From: Doryteuthis pealeii
Lineage: Eukaryota; Mollusca; Cephalopoda; Myopsida; Loliginidae
NCBI GenBank assembly: GCA_023376005.1
Contig: CM042162.1
Span: forward strand, 91,526,137 to 91,590,136
Direction of reading: 5' to 3'
Length of the DNA: 64,000 nucleotides
Part shown: positions 11,572 to 21,993 of the stretch, piece by piece
Layout: each line of letters begins with the position of its first letter
How positions within the stretch are numbered: the first letter of the stretch is position 1
Notes under the pieces: generated by a model
The model's input: only the letters and a program-made list of their open reading frames with translations
Databases searched by the model: none
What the model was told of the DNA's origin: nothing
Translations under genes and position numbers: made by a program

Positions 11572-11870
11572 TCACCAGGGCTTGGTTTTTGAGCAAAAAT
11601 TATAGAGATTTGATTTATATTCATTAAGATAATTAAAAAATAAAATTTAAATGATAACAGCATGGATTTTTTTTTCATTTAATATTTTAGATAGTAGACA
11701 TTAATATTTCTTTTCAGAGTAGCTGGATCAATGCAAGGTCTATTTTTTACATAGGGATTTAAATGGGGCATCCCACGAGGATTCAACTCACGATTCAGTA
11801 ATGATGGATCTGCGGACTAACTTTTAAAAAATCCCCTTCTACCCAGGTGATGCCAGGTAGCTGCTGCTAG
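11572..11870 (+). mobile_element. Helitron-like element H1, copy 2
   Basis: Host A then TCACCAGGGCTTGG; the 3' end is hairpin CTACC...GGTAG, CTGCTG, CTAG and host T. This copy retains a block (GGCATCCCACGAGGATTC) that copy 1 lost. A third, 3'-only trace lies at 22444-22490. Confidence 0.75.
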
Positions 11871-12064
11871 TATATACAGGATGCGGCATAAGTAGCGCCC
11901 TTTGTTTAAGTGGAACAAAATTAAAGTTTTTATTGTTTTCATAGTACAATTGAATTGATTTTACTCTCTGTTCCTTTGTTAATCTCATGGTTGTATAAAA
12001 TATCTGAAAAAATGAAGATTTAGCAAATTAATTAAGGAAAATAATAAGAAAATATACATTATAT

Positions 12065-12345
12065 ATATTTACCAACCCCTCCGCACAAGCAGGATGTGAC
12101 ACAAGGTCAATTTATTAAGCGGAGTTCAGCAGGTTTGAATTCAGAGTTTTCCTTCTCCTAGACCGGTTGCCTAACCAAGGTTAAAGAGCCCAGTCTGCCC
12201 TACTATTTATCCATAACTGGAGGGAGAGTAGGATTCATATCTCTCCCAAGGATATTAGCGTCAAGTGAAATGCAATTACCACGTTCAGGATTTGAACTCG
12301 TGGCGACGAGTCCATTTCCCATGACTTTAACCATTACACAACGAA
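12065..12345 (-). mobile_element. SINE-B, tRNA-derived
   Basis: On the - strand: GTAATGGTTAAAGTCATGGG (A-box region), then GAGTTCAAATCCTG (B box) and a unique body with GGGCTCTTTAACCTTGGTTA. It ends with GGAGGGGTTGGTAAATATA. Other copies are at 26283-26570, 51487-51742 and 57792-58070. Confidence 0.8.
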
Positions 12346-12611
12346 AATATACATTATAAGATATGAAATTAAAAAGGGGCGTTACTTATGCTGCACCTGT
12401 ATATAAAGTAAGTGGTGTCAAAAGATAAAATTCCAAAGGTCACAGGATTTGGCTGTTGACCTTTTTATCTCATGGCAAAGAAATTGTTGGTCCAGTAACG
12501 TAAACAGGATTATTATCTTTGTTGCTTTAGGGTTTAAGATGACAGCAGATATCACAATAAAGGCTGATAGTAATGAGAGTGCAATTGAAGATGTATATTT
12601 ACCCAACCTCT

Positions 12612-13092
12612 CCTCACAAGCAGAATATCTCGCTGCCCTGGGAATGGATTTGTTAAAACTTCGGCATCTGGCAACTGACCTGGTAAATGCTCATAAGGTC
12701 ATTAATCATCATCTTAACAACAGCAACCTTGAGCACCTTTTTGATCTCCATCTTTCTATCACACGTGGGCATGCCTACAAAGTCAGAAAACAGCACTGCT
12801 CACGTGACTTTCGGAAACATTTTTTCCCGCTCAGAGTTGCGGAGACATGGAATAAACTGCCGAAGCACTGAGTCTTTCAAAGCCTCCATGCTTCCTGTAG
12901 TCCGCCAACACTATACCTGATGCCACTCTCCACATACATATGCACACACGCGCACACATACATGCATATTACTACTGTAAACTGTTCATGTTCCTGACAC
13001 TAATACATTATTCTGTGTACTAGACATGAGACTTTGATGAGTTGTGGTGCACCTGAGCACTGTACACAATAAATTTCATTTCATTTCATGAC
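12612..13092 (+). mobile_element. LINE 3' end, CR1/L2/Jockey-like
   Basis: The translated C-terminus of a reverse transcriptase polyprotein reads [19 protein letters not shown], then [19 protein letters not shown] and [18 protein letters not shown], with one frameshift before the end. The 3' tail is a short ATTTC microsatellite, typical of CR1-type LINEs. Other copies: 25960-26230 (-), 33815-33935 (+), 34842-35495 (-), 61395-61950 (-). Confidence 0.8.
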
Positions 13093-13154
13093 ACAAGGTC
13101 AATTTCTTAAGCGGAATTTGGCATTTCAAATTCAGAGTTTTCCTTCTCCTTGAC

Positions 13155-13915
13155 CAGGGATCACTAAACTTTTTTCATGGTGGGCTGGATAATTGAAAAA
13201 ATAACGAGTGCGGGCCACATTATTATTGTGTTCAATACTTGCTAGCCAGAAAAAGATGTAAAGTAAAATTAATCTTTCCATGTTATATTCATGGATGAGT
13301 GGCGTAAGATGCACAAAAACAAATTTAACCAGCATATTTATTTTCAAAATATTATCAAAGTAGGCAACATTAACAGAAAGGTTTAGTGAGATTTGTGAAA
13401 TTGAAGTTTGCCTTTCAAGATATCGTCAATGTTTGGTTTGGAATTGCTACATCCAATCAAGAGAATTGCTTTCAAATGTTGGACTATATGACCTTTAGGC
13501 ACCCTTTTTGCGATCTTGATTTGTGGGGACATTTTTTTTCATTTACACCCTCAAAATCCGGTTAATTGTTAACAGACGATTTTTAGAATTTTTAAAAAAA
13601 TTATAAAACTAACCCCTAACCCTAACCCCTTACCCTAACTACCAACCCTAACCCCTAACAAACAACCGGATTTTGACAGTGTAAATGAGAAAAGTGTCCT
13701 TGTGAGTTGAGATCGCGGAAGGGGTGCCTAAAGGTCATATGGTCCCAAATATTTATCAGTCAATTTCGTTTGATGGGTTGATTCCGTAGTCAAGTCCATG
13801 AGGATTTAGTAAGCTTAACATGTTATTTAAATTTAAATGGTATTAGAACATCTTGTGTTCTGTACATTTTAACATACAAATTCAAGTGCCATCGGCAGAC
13901 CTGATAAAATGCCTT
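13155..13915 (+). mobile_element. hAT-like non-autonomous element, 3' truncated, with nested MITE
   Basis: Starts CAGGGATCACTAAACTTTTT as at 45610. Interrupted by an M2 MITE at 13481-13745. The same point is uninterrupted in the homologous copy near 45931-45960, giving a clean empty site. The right end is lost. Confidence 0.65.
13481..13745. mobile_element. Palindromic MITE M2, nested in a hAT-like element
   Basis: GGACTATATGACCTTTAGGC to the inverse GGTCC. Target duplications CAAATGTT (13473-13480) and CAAATATT (13746-13753). The core carries a CCCTAA-type run (13613-13655), the reverse strand of the telomere-like motif in copy 1. Confidence 0.85.
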
Positions 13916-13919
13916 TGGG

Positions 13920-15300
13920 GGTGGGATTAGATGAAGCTAATGGTTGGATTCAGAGGGCCTTTCTCCCAGGCAGCACCTTCCCCCTAGCCTAAAAGGGTGC
14001 TGTAACTAAAGTATCAGAGTTAACAGAGAAATAATAGGCAAGAAACACAATGAGTATTAAGTTCGTTGGCTGGTTGGTTGGATTTACGGCATGTGAACTC
14101 TTTAATGGGTCATTTTATGCTGAAGACATTTTGCTTTATTCATTCTTGATGGGTACTCAATTTTTTTTAAACTCAGTTTTTTTTAAACACCCTTTTTAAA
14201 AACTTGTTGTATACCCTCTTTACTTCTGTGGGCTGACTGCCAAGGGATTAACACCTCTTCCACACCCGCACCCCTTGGGTGACTGCTACTACAGGTAAGG
14301 GCTTTGCTCTCTCTCTTACTACGAACTGGACTTCGGATAGAATAATACCCAAGACAGATTTCTACCATTCCCCACTTCTCAAGAGAGATTGCTATCTTTT
14401 GACCCATGAAGGCTGATAGCAATTAACTGTATCACCAGGATAACAACTAAGGGAGCCGACAAGATAATTGCAACCCTCGGACAAGCTACACCCTTTGTTA
14501 CCAATGCAGTCAATAGGCTGCTAGCAGAAATAAACTTTTGCAACCTAAACAACCTTAAACAAACCCACAATCAATTAATTACGGCTTACCCAGAACGGTG
14601 CTGTATCCAAAACTCAACTAAACTAATGACTTCGGCTAAGATCTAAAGGAGCTGAGAACTAAACTAATATCACACAGCTAATATGCCACGTGCAGGTACC
14701 GCTAACTTCTAAAAGAACTGTTATTAACCCTCGGGTTGCTTGTCCAAACTAAACTAAGAACTTTCTTCTCTTTGTGTACCCTTTTTTATGTGCATATATA
14801 TAATAAAACTGTTACATTTCATATCGTCATTAACTCTTGTTCCTTAATGTCGTAATTCCGCCCTTTCTCTTCTGCTTACCCCCACGTTAACCAATTTAAT
14901 TTTTATAGAATAAACCTGTGGCTAATAACAAGTTATCTTCAGGGTTCTTTGCTGTGGGTTTAACATTTTATAAAAGGTAGCTGTGGTTATTTCTGGTGCA
15001 TGTTCCTAGAGTTTGTTTTTTATGCCATCTTATTTGGTGGTCGTGCTGAAAAGGAAGGAATTCAAGGAAAAGAAAAGAAGAGACAAAGACAACTGATGGT
15101 TTTATAATTTAGGCTTTATTCACCAGTCATAGCCACCACGTGGCAAGGAAATATCTCCCAGGCCAGTAGTAGTGACTAGACACAATTAAGGACTAAACTC
15201 TAATGGCTGAGAGAATGTTTTGGGGGTCGGAAGTGGGTCCTTTTTCTTGCAAATGCTCGGAGGATTCTTCCTGTGAAGGCTCATGGAAGTTTGTTACTTT
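13920..15300. other. Unclassified repeats between genes
   Basis: 14066-14200 is a repeat D fragment. 14200-14960 looks LTR-like (moderate GC, AATAAAACTG near 14801) without definable ends. 15040-15300 is homologous to 34550-34815 (shared GACTTAGGCTTTATT-like core and CAAATGGCTGAG-like block), a second unnamed dispersed repeat. No gene seen. Confidence 0.4.
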
Positions 15301-16380
15301 TTAAAATTTTAATTATTTTAATGTAAATAAATGTTTACTACATTGAAAAAGCTAATAATTTTTTCATTAGTTCTTGTTTCGCACATTGATCCCCGTACAA
15401 ATATTTTGGTAATTTTTTTTCTGTATGAAAATAAATTTTACAATTTTGGAAAGATAATTCAAGGACGGAACATATGTAAAAGAAAAAAAAATCGATACTA
15501 GACCAGGTTTGGTAATAGGATGTCTTAAACCTTGAAACTTAAGTCTCGTAAATAAGAAAAAAATATGTATCTTTTTCTTTTTTTTTTTTCTAAATTGTTA
15601 GATTATTTTCTAAGGAATTTTATATTATAAGTTCCTGTTGTCTACTTTTTTTTTGGGGGGGTAAATTTATAAAATGTAAAATAAATACTTTTGTTTAGTG
15701 TATAGCAAAATCGTATTTATTCACTTAAAAAAAAAATTGTATAAAAAATATTTAGCTAAAAATAATGACATAATATAGTACAGTACAGTCTTCATAAAAA
15801 AAAATATTGAAAATAATGTTTGAATTAAAAATTGTCGTCATTTTTATTAATGGAAGTATGTAGGAGACATAATATTCTATTCTTTTTTTTGGGGAAAACT
15901 GTTGTTTTTGCTGCTGCTGCTGCTGTGAATAATTTCAAATAAGTTCAAATCCGTGACACCTGTAGAGCTCAAACAGTGTTTGTTTGAAGAAATTAATTAT
16001 TTTTTAAATCAACTATAAAAGGGGAAAAAGTTATTCCATGTATGATACTCCATAGTATCATACTTGGGACTAATTGTTCGCGTCCAAGATAACTACGTCA
16101 ACAAAGATTACGAATTTACTACGGCAATTAAATTTAAAATGCAAAAAATTAGGTTTTATGTAACAGAAATTTTTTTTTTTTTTTTTTTTAACACATAAAC
16201 TTGGAATTGTTCTTTATATTAAACGTAAAAGAAAACATTAAAAGGTTAATTTTACATTTTTTATTGACGTTTTAAAATGTTTTAACAATTCGCACGCGTA
16301 TTAAAAGAGCGTGTTTTGCACATACCTAATTTACTGGCATTCGAGAGTTGACCGCATAAAATTTCGGTACAAATGGAGAG
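15301..16380. other. AT-rich intergenic DNA, nothing recognised
   Basis: Long A and T runs, including a T tract of about 19 at 16171. A short CTG microsatellite lies at 15910-15925. No exon or repeat family that I can support. Confidence 0.4.
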
Positions 16381-16385
16381 TAGTG

Positions 16386-16607
16386 TGTAAAAAAAAAGAG
16401 ATAATAATTTATAATGACATCTCTTTTACACGCTACACGTAAAATGCAATTCTAATGATATTTTAGAATTGCAGTTTACGTATAAAAGTTTAACCTAATC
16501 AAATTCATTAAAATCTATGCCCAAACCAAAAATTTCCGTTTTAATTTTGACGACGATTTGCAATTTTTGTTTAAATTTGCAAATCGTCGTCAAAATTAAA
16601 ACGGAAA
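16386..16607. repeat. Three successive hairpins upstream of CFAP73
   Basis: Stem 1: TGTAAAAAAAAAGAGAT with ATCTCTTTTACA (16386-16431). Stem 2: ACGTAAAATGCAATTCTA with its near inverse (about 16437-16483). Stem 3: perfect 31-base arms 16533-16563 and 16577-16607 with a 13-base loop. They lie 340-560 bases before the promoter motif cluster. Confidence 0.8.
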
Positions 16608-16947
16608 ATCATAATTTTCATTATTTTCGTAAGCTGAAAAAATTAAAAAAAAAAATCATCAGGAGTTTGTTTAATGTTTTTTTTCTTTCGAATGGAAAAA
16701 ATCTTTTCAAGAAAATATTAATTTTTCTGCAAGTTTCATGGTGTTAAATATGGGGGTGGGGGTTAAATTTCACACAGTAAAATTGGTTGTACCTATTAAA
16801 CCACTAACCGTTTTGTTTTGTTTTGTGTTGTTTTTGTTTTTTCGTTGTTTTTTTTTTGTTCGTATTTTTTATTTTTTTTTTTATTTTTCATATTTTTGTA
16901 TGTGTTTGTTTTTATCTATTTATGAATTCTTCGTTATGAAAAAGCAA

Positions 16948-16990
16948 ACCGGAAGTTGGCATACATCACGTGTTTCCGTTGCCAGGCAAC
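16948..16990 (+). promoter_or_regulatory. CFAP73 promoter motifs: ETS site, E-box and RFX X-box
   Basis: Within 43 bases are ACCGGAAGT (16948-16956, ETS/GABP consensus), CACGTG (16967-16972, E-box) and GTTGCCAGGCAAC (16978-16990). The last is an inverted repeat of GTTGCC with a one-base spacer, the form bound by RFX factors that drive ciliary genes. It ends 105 bases before the CFAP73 start codon. A GC-rich stretch with CGCGCCCAC follows at once. The surroundings are AT-rich, so the cluster stands out. The motifs are seen; binding is inferred. Confidence 0.7.
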
Positions 16991-17095
16991 AGCGAGCCGC
17001 GCCCACGTAAACAAAAAACAACCCCCATTTGTTTTTATTCAAGGAGAAAAGAAATTCAATCTTGGATGTTTTAATTGATCAAATCATCAGTCAAA

Positions 17096-17148
17096 ATGCT
17101 CAACTTGGATGAATATTTTAAGACAACCTTCGAGGATAAACTCCTCTT
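17096..17148 (+). CDS. CFAP73: CFAP73 exon 1 (start codon)
   Basis: ATG at 17096-17098 (context tcaaaATGc) opens [17 protein letters not shown]. The donor is gtgagt at 17149, which leaves TT of a codon completed by the first base of exon 2. The EYF...KLL pattern is the family N-terminus. This ATG is the first in frame after the promoter motif cluster. Intron 1, about 5.2 kb, is the longest of this gene. Confidence 0.85.
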
Positions 17149-18305
17149 GTGAGTTGATTATTAAATCTTTATTTTCTTAATTTAAAAAAAAATATTTCAA
17201 ATACGAAATGAAAGGAAACGTTTAATAATGACAAATTTGTCAGTCGGCCAAATATTTTTAAAAAACAAAAAATAAAAATGTTTAAATTTTAAATCGACCC
17301 CAATTTCTTTTTTTTAATAAAAAAAAAAAATATTATTAGTCCCGGTATATATTGTCAATAATCTTATTTCTATTTAACACAGAGTAAATTTTATTTTACT
17401 TTTTCATTTAAGTAAGATTATTATCATTTCAAAATCAGACGGGCGATCGGAGAGGCCTCCTTTGATCACTTGGCTGGTATCGTCAATCCCTAGCACCTAT
17501 ATGATTGTCCCAACCCTATTGTCATCATGGCAAACAAACTACAACCCTTTTCATCATATGGGTGCTAGAAGGCAGTGTCTGAGGGTCTTAATGAAATGTC
17601 CTGGGGGGGGGGGTGACGTTAAACTGCATCTAATGGTGAAGTTCAAATTCTGGAACACTGGAGAATGTGGAGTACCCCTTTTCACCATTACTCCCAGGTC
17701 CACCCTAACCCAGGCTGGCAGTACCTGTTAGTACTAATTTTAGGTATAATTTTGAAAAAAAAAAAAAATAAAATGAATGAAATCGATTATTTAAGGTCAA
17801 ATTTTTGTTCAAGTTGAAAAGTAGTAACATTAAAAAAAAATTTTAATTAAAAAAAGGAAAAATAATATTACATATGTAATTGATTTTTTTAATACATTTT
17901 AAAATCGACTGAAAAATGTTTGTTTTTTTTCAAATAAAAAGAAAATATTTATCATTAATCCTGATATAAATTGTCAATATATTTATTTCTATTTATCACA
18001 AATTAAATCTTATTTTACTTTTGTTTCATTTAAGTAAGATTATTATTATTATTATCATTGTAAACTCTTATCAATTCATTCAATATTATGTCATATCTTC
18101 ACAAATGGATTTTAAAAAAATTATATCTGTGTAAAAATTTCCAGCAAAAATCCTATTTTCAACTACATATTTCAGTTTTAAAAAAAGATGCTGGGAACTT
18201 TTGCACAAATCTAATATATTGATTACTGCTAAATCACTTCAGAAAATTTATATAAAAAAATAGAAACATTTTTTAAAACAAAGACTGACCCTTGAGGGTC
18301 AAACT

Positions 18306-18346
<41 letters not shown>

Positions 18347-21300
18347 CACACACAAGATTATGTGTTACCTATTTCTTTTCTTTACTTTTTAAAACTTGTG
18401 TTTTATTTACAAATAATGAAAATGCATAATAACTACAAAATTTAGATGTTGTCCTCATCTTTATTGTGGTATGCATAAGCACAATGTTTCGGCTGCTGTA
18501 TCCTCCATCCTTCCTCAGGTGTACCATGTGTATCCAAGCATAGTAATAACCCAACCTAGGAAATTGTTCATCAAACAGATATCGAAAAAATTTTGAAGAT
18601 CTTATTCAAATAATGATGTCATTGTTTTTGCACTCCTATCATTCCGACATGTGTCACAAGAAGAATCAAGATCATTTAGAAAAAAAAAATGTTTATTAGT
18701 GTTTCCTGTACAACTCGAGGCATAAAATCCAATGACATTTTTTTTTGAATATTTTTTATTTTTTAAATAATTTACTTTAAAAACAAATTGATTTAGCCTT
18801 TCCAATGATTGGTTCCCATATGGTGTTTCTATATACTTGGTCTACTCAAGAGTTTACTATTATACTCAGATACAGAGGAAACACCAGAGGAAAGCTGTGT
18901 TGAAGTGAGTTAGTGAGTTGGTTTGAACAACAGCAACTAGCTAAGCACAACTGAACCAGTGCCAAGACAATTTGTACTTATGGGAATCAATAATAGTCCA
19001 CTCATGCATTTGGGTGATTCCATTCCTAGAGTCCTGATTGGCTGCTTGGTTTCTATGATGTTATGAGGCTTCATAAATAACCTGGCATTTTGCAATAGTT
19101 TTGCAGCAAGATAAATTTGTATTCAGTTACAACTACTTGTTGCCTTGTCTTACCAATTCGACGGTAATTGGAACTAGTATGATTATTCTATAAGCTGGAG
19201 GATACAGCAGCCAAAACGCTGGGATTATAGATACCACAATAAAGATGAGGATGACAGTCCTAAACATCAAAATTATTTACATCAAGCTTCATTTGAAAAA
19301 TACAGACAAATGACTACAAACTTCTCTCAACACTAACCCTAACACTAACCCTAGTGTCTCAAAGGTTTCGGGTATTTCCGTGAAATGTAATGCTTTTTAT
19401 ACATAATCTAATGATATTATCTCTTGCATGCAATTCTGCATTAGGACCAATGCTTTTTATACGTAATTTAATGATATTATCTCTTGCACGCTATTCTGCA
19501 TTAGTGCCCAAAATTATTTTCAAAAAGAAGAAGAAACATGTGACATCAAAATTTCAACAATTTTTCTTTGAAAGAGAAAATTCTGCAAAAACTTGAAATT
19601 AGACATTCCAATGTTGTTGTCATTTTTCTGATTGTAATATTATTCAAAGTTTGGTACTTTAAGGAATTTGTTTTCTGAATTTTTAAAACAAAAAAAAGCT
19701 TTGTGACAGTCAATTTTAATTATGAACTGGGTAATTCCATGTCAAATTCCCCAGGCTATTTTTCTGAAATTTTGCCAAAGTGTGGATTATGTTAAAGTTA
19801 GACAATCCCCAAGATTTGAGCTTCCAATTCTAAAAATTGGACGAGTTATGTCGAAAAAAATCGGTTCTGAACAAATATCAAACTATCTTTTGGTTACAAA
19901 TAATGTTCAATATATGTGAAATAATAATAGATAAAACTTTTTGTCATAGATGCAGTGCCACATTAGGATATTGATCTTGCTATGAAAAAATTAGATATCA
20001 TGAATAACTTAAAATTGCTTGACTTTAAGATTTTTTATGGCATTTTTGGATTCCTTGGGTCAAAATGCTTTTATAAACCAATTTTTAGTTGTAGAGAAGC
20101 TCTAGAACTCATTTTACGGACAAAAATAGATTACAAAATGTCACCATTTTTCGCAAACCCCACAAAATTTGGAGAGCTAAAAATCAATATAACTCGGTCA
20201 ATTTTTGGAATTGGAAGCTCAAATTTTGGGGATTGTCTAATGTTACCATAGTCCACACCTGGAAAAAATTGAAAAGGGTGAGTGACAATTTTACTTTTTG
20301 TCTGGATGATTTGATATGGAATTACACAATTATCATCATTATTCATCAAAGAGGAGACAATTCAATTTTCTTTTAATAAATTGGACTTTTTACTTCTTTT
20401 ATTTCCAATTTCATTTTTTAATTTTTTAAAAATATTAATTTATTATATGTTAAGGTGTCAGGTTTAGTAAGTAGAGCACCTGCCAAGGAATTGCAAGATT
20501 CCTGGTTTGATACCGTTTCCCGCCAACTCAGCGTATAAATAGCACAAATTGGGTAATCTGATCTGTGCAGTAAAGTGGGTGCTAACGGTAGGTGTGGCGC
20601 CTCACCTCAGGTGTAAAAACAATCTCCCTGGTCTAGTGCTAGTGAAAAGGGGATAGACTCCCTCGCTGTCAGGGTGATACCAAAAAACAGGCCACTCATC
20701 ATCATCATCATCTTTTGCAAATAATTTCATCAAAACTTAATTGTACTTAAAATGATCTTTCTCATTTTTTTGTTCCAGCAAAATATTGGAGTGAGAGGAG
20801 GACCAACCTATTTATATTTATATATTATATTTACTAGCGCTAGACCAAGGAGATTGTTTTTGTGTCTGAGGTGGAGCGTCACACATACCATCAACTCCTT
20901 ACTTTACCGCACAGATCCCTGTGTTGGCGAGGGTGGCTAACGAACCAAGAACCTTGTGATTCCTAGCCGCACACTCTACCGACTGAGCTACTGGACATGT
21001 ATTTATTAATAACTTGTTTTAAAAAAACAATGTCGACCGTTTAATGTTGCATACTAAAATTCTACGTATTATGGAGTTTGAATATAAATTAAATACTCAT
21101 TGATAAACTTACACAATCTCTGAAGGTTTGTAACGTAAGCAATGATGTAATTTTCATTACAGACACAGAGACAACGAATCTCCAATATTAATAGATTTAA
21201 TTATAAAATGACTTGATTAGTTAAGTTAAAAAAGTTAAATTTAATAGAAAAAATAACTTGCATTTAAACAAAATTTGAAAATAATTCATTATCAATATTT

Positions 21301-21960
21301 TGATTTATTAAGATAAAAAAATAAATTACTTATATCACATCTACACTTAGATGATAAATATCATGCTTAAGTAATAAGTACCTTTTTACAATATCACAAT
21401 TTTTTCCTAAGCCCCCCCCCCTCCAAACTTTCAGTATAAATAGTGCCTAAACTTTGAATCCCTCTCCGACCCCACGGCTATAAATCAATTTCAAACAATG
21501 CTGAGTTTGTGAAGAGATGGAAGTGAATCTGACGGTATGTAGTATATTAAGAAAATTGAAAAAACACAGGTTTAAATAAGTTGAGTGGTAAGTTTATTGG
21601 CCGACGCTGCAGTGTTTTGATCTATTAATTAGATCATCTTCAGGGCATTCGTTGGTATAAGGAAGGTGATAAAAATTTTTTATCACAGAATAACGAGAAA
21701 AGCAAGCGATAATCCTTGTTTATCAGTCTGTTCAAAATTTGAAATCTGAAGAAAGGACGCTGAAAAAAGTGGATGGTTTGAAATATGACGTCAAATATTC
21801 TCTTTTACGGTGTGAGTATGAGAGTGTGTGAGTGTGTGTATCGAAAAAAGGCATTGTGCATTTTTAGGTGTTTTGTGTGTGTGGTTGCGCGTGTGTGTAT
21901 AAATCTTTTGCGATAAACGACATCGAAACAAACCTCAAGGTTGTGTGTGTCTTTTTGTGT

Positions 21961-21993
<33 letters not shown>

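Noticed and set aside
12449..12871. 140-residue ORF as a host gene
   Set aside because: Its second half is the C-terminus of a CR1-like LINE and the first half is unrelated sequence.
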